30,575 bases of DNA. Origin: a virus. Of the stretch, positions 1 through 7,154 are shown in pieces (the first letter of the stretch is position 1; every line of letters starts with the position of its first letter). Where the stretch lies: positions 1-30,575 of the IMG/VR virus record IMGVR_UViG_3300033146_004663; one strand, 5' to 3'. The position numbers and the translations under genes are program-made. The notes beneath the pieces were generated by a model that saw nothing but the letters and a program-made list of their open reading frames with translations, had not been told where the DNA came from and searched no databases.

Positions 1-146
1 TTACCGATGAAGTATGGTTCTCCTTTGTACTCAATTACACTTAGTGTCCCGAAATCTTTGTTCTCAAAAACCTTCATTCCTCTGTTTGATTCATTGGATT
101 TTGCTACAAGATCTGCCATTTCAGGTGTGTTGATCTCAACCATCAT
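1..146 (-). CDS. Bro-N/antirepressor-like protein, N-terminal fragment
   Basis: An open frame on the minus strand starts at one of two adjacent ATGs (146 or 143) behind the site AAGGAG (complement of 151-156). Spacing favours the ATG at 143. It runs off the left edge after about 48 codons. The end of the visible part reads FGTLSVIEYKGEPYFIG, which matches the opening strand pattern of Bro-N domains (F-G-x-x-x-V-I-x-x-x-G-E-P-x-F-x-G). Bro-N is a DNA-binding domain common in phage antirepressors and roadblock-type proteins. The rest of the domain and any C-terminal partner are outside the window, so the role stays open. Family match is by eye. Confidence 0.6.
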   Translation of the reverse strand, partial: MMVEINTPEMADLVAKSNESNRGMKVFENKDFGTLSVIEYKGEPYFIG

Positions 147-252
147 TTTGCTCCTTTAAATATTAGTATGTTTGAGCAGTGACTGAATATCGCTGCTTTT
201 GTTAGTAGTATTTAAAAGGTTCATTGGCCAGTTCCTGGAGAATATTACGGAG

Positions 253-289
253 AAGGGTACTGAATTAATTTTCAGTACCCTTTCTTTTT
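253..289 (+). terminator. Rho-independent terminator
   Basis: A perfect 12-bp stem (AAGGGTACTGAA at 253-264, TTCAGTACCCTT at 271-282) with a six-base loop is followed by TCTTTTTG. It closes transcription coming from the left and insulates the promoter that starts at 302. Confidence 0.85.
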
Positions 290-301
290 GTTTAAAAATT
301 G

Positions 302-330
302 TTGACATATCTGATTCATTGGAATATATT
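302..330 (+). promoter_or_regulatory. sigma70-type early promoter
   Basis: TTGACA at 302-307, a 17-base spacer, and TATATT at 325-330. It lies 35 bases before the ATG at 365, directly after the terminator. It has the same architecture as the other early promoters in the window. Confidence 0.85.
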
Positions 331-364
331 CATTAATCAACATCAACAAACAAAAGGAAATCAT

Positions 365-940
365 ATGAAAGTCATCGACAAGTTCATCATTGCATTATCA
401 GTTCTCTTCATAATTGCTTCATTTACAATGATTAGTTTTGCTCATATTCATAATCAACAAGCACTCAGAGAGATAGAGCTACAAAATCAAGTTCATGAGG
501 AAACCATACATATTAATAATCTGCAACTGCAATCATTAATAGAACATATCTCTGATCTTGAAACTGCTTTAGAAGACCAGGAAATCACTCTCAAGTCAAC
601 TATTATGAAATTGTCTAAGTACAATGTCACTGTTACTTTCTATGTTCCGAGCCTTGGTGGGATCAATTCAGAAGGAAACCCAAATCATACAGCTACGATG
701 GAGAAACCAGTTTCAGGCAGAACCATTGCAGTCTCCAGGGATTTGATACATTTGTTATATAAGAAAGTCTATATCAAAGGATTTGGAGTTAAATATTGTA
801 ATGATCTATTGGCTGACAGGAATCCAATATCTGGGAAAAAGATTAGAAGACAAATTGATATCTGTGTAGGGAAAATATCAGAGATTCCAAAGAAGGGTAA
901 ATATGAAAATGTTCCCATAGCAATTAAATGGCAATATTAA
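365..940 (+). CDS. Membrane-anchored 3D-domain (double-psi barrel) protein
   Basis: 191 aa from the ATG at 365, chosen because AAAAGGAAA precedes it and an upstream in-frame ATG at 299 would lie before the promoter. Residues 6-26 form one hydrophobic segment. Residues 30-85 are rich in E, Q and L and look like a coiled coil. Residues 88-170 resemble the 3D domain: HTATMEKPVSGRTIAVSR, then VYIKGFG, and spaced aspartates near 147, 151 and 165. That domain forms a double-psi beta barrel and occurs in murein transglycosylases (MltA type) and cell-wall proteins. A membrane-anchored enzyme acting on peptidoglycan, perhaps in lysis or superinfection control, is an inference. The final part (171-191) matches nothing I know. 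Confidence 0.6.
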   Translation: MKVIDKFIIALSVLFIIASFTMISFAHIHNQQALREIELQNQVHEETIHINNLQLQSLIEHISDLETALEDQEITLKSTIMKLSKYNVTVTFYVPSLGGINSEGNPNHTATMEKPVSGRTIAVSRDLIHLLYKKVYIKGFGVKYCNDLLADRNPISGKKIRRQIDICVGKISEIPKKGKYENVPIAIKWQY

Positions 941-951
941 AAAAAAAAGTC

Positions 952-980
952 TTGACAAAGGCCAACATTCAAGTTAGAAT
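952..980 (+). promoter_or_regulatory. sigma70-type early promoter
   Basis: TTGACA at 952-957, 17-base spacer, TAGAAT at 975-980. The ATG at 1026 follows 45 bases later behind AAAAAGGAAG. The spacer is almost the same as at 8561-8589 (both contain TTCAAGT before TAGAAT). Confidence 0.85.
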
Positions 981-1025
981 CATTTTAAGTTAGTAAATTC
1001 AACCATTCATCAAAAAGGAAGACTC

Positions 1026-1268
1026 ATGACATGTAAAGGATTGTTTTTCAAAATTGACCCTATTACCAAAAACATTAACACCATTCCATCAATCTCTTGC
1101 TCTGGTTGCCCTGCTTGTCGGCAGACTCTCATGGCAGTTGCCAAAGCCTTCAAAGCAGGTAGACTTGAAGACTTCATCTTTGAACCCAATGTTGTTTACA
1201 CACCACTCGTGGACTTAAAAACTGACGTTCTTCGTTTTACCCCAACAACCATTTACAAGGAAAATTAA
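1026..1268 (+). CDS. Small protein with a CxxCxxC motif
   Basis: 80 aa, ATG at 1026 behind AAAAAGGAAG and first in a transcript from the promoter at 952. I do not recognise the family. Residues about 25-31 read CSGCPAC, a cysteine cluster able to bind a metal or to form disulfides. The helical segment TLMAVAKAFKAGRLEDF follows. It is separated by one base from the next gene, so the two are probably co-translated. Its place among early genes suggests a small host-takeover or regulatory protein, which is only an inference. Confidence 0.6.
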   Translation: MTCKGLFFKIDPITKNINTIPSISCSGCPACRQTLMAVAKAFKAGRLEDFIFEPNVVYTPLVDLKTDVLRFTPTTIYKEN

Positions 1269-1269
1269 A

Positions 1270-1701
1270 ATGTCTGTAGTTAAACTATCTGAATCCGATA
1301 GATCATATTGTTCAATGTTGATGTCTCTCTTTTCTCCTGAACTCCAGGATGAAATGGATATCTGTAATGATGTTGAAGCCATCTTTGGAACCAAGTTCTC
1401 AGCTACACACAAGCGTTTAGAACTGGCAGCCAAGGTAGTATCCACACTGCAAGCTGAACCGGCTTCTGTGGTTGTTCTCAACTGTATGAACGTCAATTTC
1501 CTTTTGAAAGAACCTCATTTGTATGGATTCAAATCTGAAATGACTTCAATCGTTTTTTCCATAAGCTACATGGAAATTTACAACATGTATCAGCATATCA
1601 AAAACCCCTTTCAGGACACCTCAGAGGAAACCATCAGACTATTTGATGATATCATCGGGGAACTCAATCACCCAGAACTTATTAAGCACGGAGATGCTTA
1701 A
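1270..1701 (+). CDS. Conserved-looking early protein, unknown function
   Basis: 143 aa, ATG at 1270 behind AAGGAAAATTAAA, where the preceding gene ends at 1268. The stop codon overlaps the next start (TAATG at 1699-1703), a sign of translational coupling in a three-gene operon. The protein is soluble and mostly helical in appearance, has no signal peptide or membrane segment, and has no motif I can tie to a family. It is acidic near the N-terminus (SPELQDEMDICNDVEAIF). Confidence 0.6.
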   Translation: MSVVKLSESDRSYCSMLMSLFSPELQDEMDICNDVEAIFGTKFSATHKRLELAAKVVSTLQAEPASVVVLNCMNVNFLLKEPHLYGFKSEMTSIVFSISYMEIYNMYQHIKNPFQDTSEETIRLFDDIIGELNHPELIKHGDA

Positions 1702-2699
1702 TGGACAAAGAAATTATCTTGGTTATCGGAAAGATGTGTTCAGGAAAAGATTTCTATTGTCAAAATGTCTTGTCTGACTATCATCAAATTACAACTCATG
1801 ATATAGTCAAAGATTTGATCAAATGTGAAGTCAGGTCAGCTATGCAAGATACCAAGTCACTGGATATGGTTATTGCAGATGAATTGATAGCTACCATCAA
1901 ACAAACCACTGCCCAAAAGATAGTAGTATCTGGTATCAGGCAACTCTCTATCATGACGAGCGTGTTTTACTATTTCAAGGATGTTTCCATCAGACTAATA
2001 GAGACATCCAGGGCAACCAGAATGGAACGTTATTACAGTAATAGACAGCGTTCAGAGGATATCTCATTCATTAAGGCAGATAAGAATGAATATGAATTGG
2101 GAATTGAGGATCTCATATATGGTATCCGAGATAGATATGAATATACAGAAGTTGATGGCAATGCCAGAACAGTGATTGTCATGATGGGTTCATCTGGCTC
2201 AGGGAAAGGTAAAGTGTATAAAATTCTCAAAGAATTGAAAGCTGAAGTTGGGATTGATGTTGTTCTTACTTCAATTATTGATCCCATAAAGGAGATCAGT
2301 TTTGAATTATTTGGAGAGAATGATCCTGACCCTACTCAGAGGACACCCGAAGCCAGGGCATTCCTTGCAAATCTCAAAGACCTTGTAGATGAGTATGGCG
2401 GGAAAGAGAGGGCCACCCGGCATATGATTGTAGATAGGATCAAACGGATGCAATCTGGTTCCATGGTGGTATGTGATTGCCGGGAAATCAAAGATGCTGA
2501 ATATATCAAGAGTCAGATAGATGATTGTTATATCGTTTTCATTGACCGTGCAGATAAAGAGTCATTTAAGCTCAGATGCGAAAATGTTGATGAATTGGAG
2601 TTATCTGCTTTTGCTGATTATATACTCCCGAACATATCTAATATCACTGATCTGAAATATGAAGTTCAATACTTCATTGATTGGATTAGGGAAAATTAA
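1701..2699 (+). CDS. Tandem P-loop kinase (two NMP-kinase-like domains)
   Basis: 332 aa with two Walker A loops: GKMCSGKD at residues 10-17 and GSSGSGKG at 163-170. Each is followed by a similar layout. In the second half a helix reads ERATRHMIVDRIKRM, then a strand-Asp (MVVCDCREIKDAEYI) and a hydrophobic strand (CYIVFID). This resembles deoxynucleoside monophosphate kinases and dephospho-CoA kinases, including T4 gp1. The likely role is phosphorylation of a nucleotide or related small molecule, in support of phage dNTP supply. Two complete P-loop halves in one chain is unusual, and the first half may be regulatory. The start overlaps the previous stop by one base. A strong terminator follows at 2703. 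Confidence 0.6.
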   Translation: MDKEIILVIGKMCSGKDFYCQNVLSDYHQITTHDIVKDLIKCEVRSAMQDTKSLDMVIADELIATIKQTTAQKIVVSGIRQLSIMTSVFYYFKDVSIRLIETSRATRMERYYSNRQRSEDISFIKADKNEYELGIEDLIYGIRDRYEYTEVDGNARTVIVMMGSSGSGKGKVYKILKELKAEVGIDVVLTSIIDPIKEISFELFGENDPDPTQRTPEARAFLANLKDLVDEYGGKERATRHMIVDRIKRMQSGSMVVCDCREIKDAEYIKSQIDDCYIVFIDRADKESFKLRCENVDELELSAFADYILPNISNITDLKYEVQYFIDWIREN

Positions 2700-2702
2700 A
2701 TC

Positions 2703-2744
2703 AAAGTGGGTTTGAGATTATTTTTTCTCAAACCCACTTTTTTT
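2703..2744 (+). terminator. Rho-independent terminator
   Basis: A perfect 15-bp stem (2703-2717 with 2726-2740, core GTGGGTTTGAGA), an eight-base loop and a T tract running into 2745. It ends the three-gene operon 1026-2699, and the next promoter begins two bases later. Confidence 0.92.
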
Positions 2745-2745
2745 G

Positions 2746-2774
2746 TTGACAGGACCAAAATCATGTAGTAGGAT
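2746..2774 (+). promoter_or_regulatory. sigma70-type early promoter
   Basis: TTGACA at 2746-2751, 17-base spacer, TAGGAT at 2769-2774. The -35 box lies directly against the T tract of the terminator. It serves the gene at 2815. Confidence 0.85.
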
Positions 2775-2814
2775 CACATCAGAGTTTAACTTCAACTAAC
2801 CCAAAAGGTAATTC

Positions 2815-3150
2815 ATGAAGAATCTCATTAATCAGAGAATGAAAAATCATGTAGAAAGCATCATCCTTGATCGTCTTGGTAAATCAAATGCAATTACAGT
2901 CAAAGAAATTACCACCATGATTGGTGAAGATTGGAATGAAGACGTAACCGGTCGCCCTGTTCGATTGATCGTCAGAGATATCCTCAAGACATCAAATTTG
3001 CCCATAGGATCATGCAATGCCGGGTACTTTACTATCCAGACAGAAGAGGAATATCAAGAGGTGCAGGCAAACCTCAGCGCCAGGGCAGAAGCCATCTTTG
3101 AACGACAGGGCATGATTGAAGACCTTTGGCTTAAATCCAAAAATATCTGA
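2815..3150 (+). CDS. Winged-helix-like DNA-binding protein
   Basis: 111 aa, ATG at 2815 behind AAAAGG. Residues about 25-85 look like a winged helix: AITVKEITTMIG, then a basic recognition-like helix (GRPVRLIVRDILKTS), then a wing with LPIGSCNAGYFTIQTEEEY. The pattern P-I-G-S-x-x-x-G-Y-F is common in small phage and prophage regulators. A role as transcriptional regulator is inferred from this fold. It is first in its unit, and a TTTAAATA-type promoter follows right after its stop. Confidence 0.5.
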   Translation: MKNLINQRMKNHVESIILDRLGKSNAITVKEITTMIGEDWNEDVTGRPVRLIVRDILKTSNLPIGSCNAGYFTIQTEEEYQEVQANLSARAEAIFERQGMIEDLWLKSKNI

Positions 3151-3154
3151 TATT

Positions 3155-3187
3155 CTTTAAATAGTTATTGGGGCATCATGTGCCCCA
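3155..3187 (+). promoter_or_regulatory. Candidate late promoter plus 5'-end hairpin
   Basis: CTTTAAATAG at 3155-3164 is identical to a box upstream of the gp6 operon (minus strand, 19723-19714). T4 late promoters have TATAAATA at this place. A transcript starting about 10 bases downstream would begin with a 7-bp hairpin, TGGGGCA (3169-3175) and TGCCCCA (3181-3187), of the kind that protects mRNA 5' ends. Both roles are inferences from pattern. Confidence 0.45.
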
Positions 3188-3213
3188 TAATTGCCTTTAG
3201 AGGAGACATAGAA

Positions 3214-3690
3214 ATGCAGACTGTTCATATAATAGCTGGAAATGTAGGATTAGGAAAAGCTATACAAAGCAAAGCCATAATGGCTTCTTATCCTAATATT
3301 GTGCACTGGTCAGACGATGACTTTTGTACTATGATGACTCTGGATAGAACATTGATTGTAGAAGAATCTTCTTTGATCAAAAATACTAAAATGGATTTCA
3401 TTACCAGGGCAATCCAAGAGGGAAAGAGTGTAGTTGTTGAAGGTATTAACGCTACTGCTGATGAAAGAAATGATATCATTAACTGTTGTATTAAAGCAGG
3501 GAATATGAGCATTGTAATTGTTGGATGGGATTTTGGGGCAGGTGATAATCTATCCCTATCCAAGAAGATGTCAATACCTTCAAATAATCATAGAGCATGG
3601 GAAGATATTCATTTTCATTATCTTGGTGTATATGAGCCTATCACTGATGATGAGCTGTTTCATGAAGTCATCACTGAACCTACATTCTAA
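3214..3690 (+). CDS. P-loop kinase-like protein with atypical Walker A
   Basis: 158 aa from the ATG at 3214, chosen for GAGGAG just upstream. An in-frame ATG at 3178 lies inside the leader hairpin. Residues 9-16 read GNVGLGKA, a P-loop in which the usual Ser/Thr after Lys is Ala. Later the segment SVVVEGINATADERNDIIN matches the strand-and-helix after the P-loop in polynucleotide-kinase and zeta-toxin type kinases. The substrate is unknown. The altered P-loop could mean weak or lost magnesium coordination, or a non-enzymatic role. The nearest relatives by layout are T4 Pnk-like N-terminal domains. Confidence 0.5.
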   Translation: MQTVHIIAGNVGLGKAIQSKAIMASYPNIVHWSDDDFCTMMTLDRTLIVEESSLIKNTKMDFITRAIQEGKSVVVEGINATADERNDIINCCIKAGNMSIVIVGWDFGAGDNLSLSKKMSIPSNNHRAWEDIHFHYLGVYEPITDDELFHEVITEPTF

Positions 3691-3702
3691 GGATCATATC
3701 AA

Positions 3703-4209
3703 ATGGAATTCAAAGATTGGAGGCATTCAAAGAACCTCATATTGGAGGCAGCAAAGACTTTAGGTAAGATCAAACTACCTTCCAAAAAGAAATCTGATGT
3801 TAGTCTTGGAAAATATAAGGGCATTACCATGATAGCCAAAAATCATGCAATCGAAAGGCAACTTTCACGACTGCATTCAATGGACAATATCATATTTGCC
3901 GCAAAGAAAGCAATTGACTTCATGCTAAGCAAACCAGGAGAACAGAAATATGAAGTTTTGATCTATTCTATGAAGTTAGGGGCCGGAATCACCTACAATC
4001 CCAAATTTAACAAGAAGCAAATGATCATCACTACTGTCTTACCCAAGAAAGCAGTAAGCAAGACGGTGGTTAGCTCAAATTTCAAAAACAGACATAATCC
4101 AGAAACAGTAGAATCTCAACCATTCATCACGGAAAGTTTAATTTTAGATATTGAATCTTTTTTGTTGACAGAATCCAATATTCACGTTAAACTCTATTTC
4201 ATTGATTAA
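3703..4209 (+). CDS. Unknown early protein, possibly BECR-type fold
   Basis: 168 aa, ATG at 3703 behind AAGGATCATATCAA, 12 bases after the previous stop. Basic N-terminus (KLPSKKKSD). The central segment reads NHAIERQLSRLH, then a helix (DNIIFAAKKAIDFML) and strands (YEVLIYSMKLGAGITYNP, QMIITTVLPK). This H-A-x-x-R-x-x-x-R start, followed by a helix and a sheet with basic residues, recalls RelE/colicin-like RNase (BECR) domains. The similarity is by impression only. An early promoter for the next gene lies inside its 3' end. Confidence 0.4.
   Translation: MEFKDWRHSKNLILEAAKTLGKIKLPSKKKSDVSLGKYKGITMIAKNHAIERQLSRLHSMDNIIFAAKKAIDFMLSKPGEQKYEVLIYSMKLGAGITYNPKFNKKQMIITTVLPKKAVSKTVVSSNFKNRHNPETVESQPFITESLILDIESFLLTESNIHVKLYFID
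4165..4193 (+). promoter_or_regulatory. sigma70-type promoter inside a gene end
   Basis: TTGACA at 4165-4170, 17-base spacer, TAAACT at 4188-4193. It lies within the last 45 bases of the preceding coding sequence and serves the ATG at 4232. Confidence 0.7.
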
Positions 4210-4231
4210 CCAAACTTAAAAGGAATCTCAT

Positions 4232-4504
4232 ATGGAATCTAATTTTTTGAATGTAATTGAACAGTTTCATGGTCAAGACCTTGTAGATGATATCCAGACA
4301 TTTGTTGCCTCTATTGATATCAAGACACTGGATCAATTATTTGATATTGATTATTTCAATTCTCTTCCAGTAAACATCAAAGGGCATATCATTAAATTTT
4401 ACATCTGTGATATGGCCATCAATTCAATTTCATCAAAGAATTACGAATCCAACATCAAGATTCTGGATTCGATCGCCATTGGGTGTTTTAATATCAAGTC
4501 TTGA
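4232..4504 (+). CDS. Small early protein, unknown function
   Basis: 90 aa, ATG at 4232 behind AAAAGGAATCTCAT. Acidic and helical, no cysteine cluster, no membrane segment. I do not recognise it. Its stop codon lies inside the -35 box of the uvsX promoter, so the gene is packed between two promoters and is probably made as a single-gene transcript with read-through into uvsX. Confidence 0.55.
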   Translation: MESNFLNVIEQFHGQDLVDDIQTFVASIDIKTLDQLFDIDYFNSLPVNIKGHIIKFYICDMAINSISSKNYESNIKILDSIAIGCFNIKS

Positions 4505-4529
4505 CAAAATCCATCCTTTGAGTTAGAAT
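4501..4529 (+). promoter_or_regulatory. sigma70-type promoter of uvsX
   Basis: TTGACA at 4501-4506, 17-base spacer, TAGAAT at 4524-4529, then a 50-base leader ending in AAAGGAATTTTATAC before the ATG at 4580. The TTGA of the -35 box contains the stop codon of the previous gene. Confidence 0.85.
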
Positions 4530-4579
4530 TACTTCATTAGAGCAATTTTCATTAATCAGTAAACAAAGGAATTTTATAC

Positions 4580-5674
4580 ATGGCAAAAGTAAAAAGAAGC
4601 AGTCTAATGAGCAAGATGTTGAAAGTGGATAAATGTGCAATGGTTCTCTCTGAATCAAACTTACTGGATTCAGCCCCTCTTTTTCACTCTTCTGTTCCCA
4701 TGATCAATCTATTCATGTCTGGATCATTTGACGGTGGGATGGGTAGAGGTATAACCCAGTTTGTCGGAGAGTCAAAGACATTTAAGACTGGGTTTCTGTT
4801 CGTAATGGCAAATGACTTCCTGAGGCAAAATCCTAATGGTATTGTTTTATTCTTTGATTCAGAGATGGGAGCAGCTACACTCGTCAAATCTTCCGGGATT
4901 GATAAGGATAGAGTGGTTCATATTCCAATACTCAATATTGAAGACTTGAAACAGAAGGTGTCTGCATATTTGGATGAAGTTGAATATGAAGATGATGTAT
5001 TGGTTATTGTTGACTCCATTGGTACCTTGCCTTCAATCAAGGAAATCAATGATGCCCTGACCAAGAATACAGCAGCTGATATGACCAGGGCCAAGGAACT
5101 TAATTCTTTCTTCAGGATTATTGATCCACCCTTGAATATCAAGAATATTCCATGTATCATTCTCAATACAATGTATCTCACTATGGAAAAATATGCAAAA
5201 ACCATAGTAAAGGGTGGTGGTGGTTCTGTCCTGGCTTCTGAGAATATTTTCTTGATCGGTAAGAGACAGGTCAAAGACAACAAAGAACTTCTTGGGTTTG
5301 ATTTTGTCCTTAAAGCATTCAAATCCAGATACTGTAAAGAGAACTCTGTACTACCGGTCACTATCACGTTTGACGGTGGCATTGACTTGAATTCAGGCAT
5401 TTTGGATGTAGCCATATTCCTTGGGTTTGTAATCAGCCCAAAGGTGGGGTTTTTCGCCTTGGCAGGGACAGAAGCAGTATTAAACAAAAGCAAGTCAACA
5501 AAGAACAAAGAGTGTTGGGAAATACCTTGTAAGCGCAAGAAAATGCTGAAACAACCTTTCTTTGATGCCCTCCTGGCTGACGAAGAGTTCAGGAAAGCAG
5601 CTGAGAACATGTATTCATTGTCTTCAAACAAATTGTTGCAATTCCTGGAAGATGAAGATTCCCCCAGTGCTTAA
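4580..5674 (+). CDS. uvsX: UvsX-like RecA-family recombinase
   Basis: 364 aa, close to T4 UvsX (391 aa). It polymerises on single-stranded DNA and catalyses strand exchange in recombination-dependent replication and repair. Walker A is GESKTFKT at residues 63-70, matching the GPSKSFKS of T4 UvsX. Walker B is VLVIVDSIG. A glycine-rich loop (GGGGSVLAS) and the preceding TMYLTMEKY lie where the DNA-binding loop is expected. The C-terminus is acidic (FLEDEDSPSA). It has its own promoter and is followed by the replicative helicase. Its last codons form one arm of a stem that covers the helicase ribosome binding site. uvsY and uvsW lie 8 kb downstream. Confidence 0.93.
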   Translation: MAKVKRSSLMSKMLKVDKCAMVLSESNLLDSAPLFHSSVPMINLFMSGSFDGGMGRGITQFVGESKTFKTGFLFVMANDFLRQNPNGIVLFFDSEMGAATLVKSSGIDKDRVVHIPILNIEDLKQKVSAYLDEVEYEDDVLVIVDSIGTLPSIKEINDALTKNTAADMTRAKELNSFFRIIDPPLNIKNIPCIILNTMYLTMEKYAKTIVKGGGGSVLASENIFLIGKRQVKDNKELLGFDFVLKAFKSRYCKENSVLPVTITFDGGIDLNSGILDVAIFLGFVISPKVGFFALAGTEAVLNKSKSTKNKECWEIPCKRKKMLKQPFFDALLADEEFRKAAENMYSLSSNKLLQFLEDEDSPSA

Positions 5675-5729
5675 AGTTTAATTACAAGAGGTAGGCAAAG
5701 GCAGTCTACCTCAACAAAGGGGGAATCTT
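5655..5729 (+). promoter_or_regulatory. Stem covering the helicase ribosome binding site
   Basis: AAGATTCCCCC at 5655-5665 (inside the end of uvsX) is perfectly complementary to GGGGGAATCTT at 5719-5729, which holds the Shine-Dalgarno sequence for the ATG at 5733. Inside it a second hairpin forms (GAGGTAG 5688-5694, CTACCTC 5706-5712). The stem would hide the site until ribosomes finishing uvsX (stop 5672-5674) open the left arm. Translational coupling is inferred. Confidence 0.6.
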
Positions 5730-5732
5730 TAT

Positions 5733-7145
5733 ATGGCTGATTTAGCCACCGAAGTGATGATAATTGAACAACTGATCTGTAATGAAGAGTATTACAAGTC
5801 AGTCTTGCCATTTATGAAGCAGGAATGGTTCAGTGAAGTTGCATGTCAGTATCTACTGGGTGCAATAACTGCTCATTCTGGGCAATATAATTCAGCTCCA
5901 ACCATTGAGTCTTTATATATTGGCTTAGGAAATGAAAAACTCCCAGAACAACAATATGATGTTATCGCTGAAATCCTGGGATCTTTATCTGATAAATGTC
6001 AAGACCCAAAATGGATGTTTGATTCTACTGAAAAATATTGTAAGCAGAGAGCAATTCATTTGGCTCTTTCAAAATCAATCGCAATACAAACAGGTGAGGA
6101 TACCAAAACAAAAGTTGGAGCTATCCCTGAGATATTGGAGACTGCCCTGGCTGTTGATTTTTCTTCTGACACTGGTCTATCATATTTTGATGATTCAGAG
6201 GCATATTACAAGAGATATTATGAGCTATCCAGAATCAAGTATGCATTTGATATTGCACCACTGAATGAGGCAACTAATGGAGGGGTTGCAAGACAGACTT
6301 TAAACGTTGTTTTGGCTGGGATTGGTACTGGAAAGACTACTTGGCTATTGTGTGACTGTGTAAAGAAGACATTGGCTGGACATAACTGTCTATACATCTC
6401 ATTAGAAGTAGGGGCAGATATAGTTAGAGAACGTGCAGATGTCATCATGTTGGATACCATCTTTGGCACAGTCGAAAAGATGGATAGTAAAGAATATGTA
6501 TCCAAATTAAATGTTATCAAAGAGGCTTGTGGCGGTACTCTATTTATCAAAGAGTTCCCGGATGGTGCCAGTTCTACAGCTGATTATAAGCACCTAATCA
6601 GGGATATATGGTTAAAGTATAAGATCAAATTTGATTTTATATATATTGACTACATCACTAATGCAGCATCTGAGCAACTTGAGGTTTCTGCAAAATCCAA
6701 CTCCAATTTATATTTTGGTATTGTCGCCCAAGAGTTCAGAGCATTCGCCAAGAGAGAGGATCTGGTTGTATGGACAGCAGCTCAGTTGACAAGATCGAAA
6801 CAAACCTCAGAAGATGCAAACCTGGCAGATATTGGTTTGGCTATTACAGTATCAGCTATCGCAGACTTCATGATATTCCTGGCAGCTCCTGAGCAATTAT
6901 TAGATCAAAACTTATGTGTTGCCAAATTGTTAAAAAATAGATATGGTCATAGTAAACCAAAATTCTTAATAGGAGCTAACCAAGAGAAACAGATTTATTA
7001 TGAGAGGACAGACAGTAATCAAGCTCCACCGATGAAACCAACTCAGCAGGCAACTACATTACCATCCAAACCCAGTTCACAGGCATCTATACCAGGAACA
7101 ACTGATGGTAGTGATTTAAACAAACTCAAAAATTGGAAATTTTAA
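5733..7145 (+). CDS. 41: Replicative DNA helicase (T4 gp41/DnaB type)
   Basis: 470 aa, very near T4 gp41 (475 aa). A hexameric 5'-3' helicase that unwinds the fork and works with primase and loader. The N-terminal helical domain covers about 1-150. The RecA-like motor has Walker A AGIGTGKT (195-202), YISLEVGADIVRERAD (221-236), Walker B DFIYIDYIT (301-309), then VVWTAAQLTRSKQ and KNRYG. The last 45 residues are a flexible tail rich in P, T, S and Q ending in LNKLKNWKF, likely a short docking peptide for a partner. The start follows a GGGGG Shine-Dalgarno that is paired in the folded leader. Confidence 0.92.
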   Translation: MADLATEVMIIEQLICNEEYYKSVLPFMKQEWFSEVACQYLLGAITAHSGQYNSAPTIESLYIGLGNEKLPEQQYDVIAEILGSLSDKCQDPKWMFDSTEKYCKQRAIHLALSKSIAIQTGEDTKTKVGAIPEILETALAVDFSSDTGLSYFDDSEAYYKRYYELSRIKYAFDIAPLNEATNGGVARQTLNVVLAGIGTGKTTWLLCDCVKKTLAGHNCLYISLEVGADIVRERADVIMLDTIFGTVEKMDSKEYVSKLNVIKEACGGTLFIKEFPDGASSTADYKHLIRDIWLKYKIKFDFIYIDYITNAASEQLEVSAKSNSNLYFGIVAQEFRAFAKREDLVVWTAAQLTRSKQTSEDANLADIGLAITVSAIADFMIFLAAPEQLLDQNLCVAKLLKNRYGHSKPKFLIGANQEKQIYYERTDSNQAPPMKPTQQATTLPSKPSSQASIPGTTDGSDLNKLKNWKF

Positions 7146-7154
7146 AGGAATAAC

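Noticed and set aside
174-200. Hairpin AGCAGTG/CGCTGCT with TTTTG as a terminator
   Set aside because: It needs a G-T pair and has a short stem, and no plus-strand gene ends just before it. The strong terminator at 253 makes it unnecessary.
4918-5631. Long open frame on the minus strand opposite uvsX (237 codons)
   Set aside because: It lies fully within uvsX, has no ribosome binding site, and its composition mirrors the real gene. The same holds for the other antisense frames over the ligase, gp48 and fibre genes.
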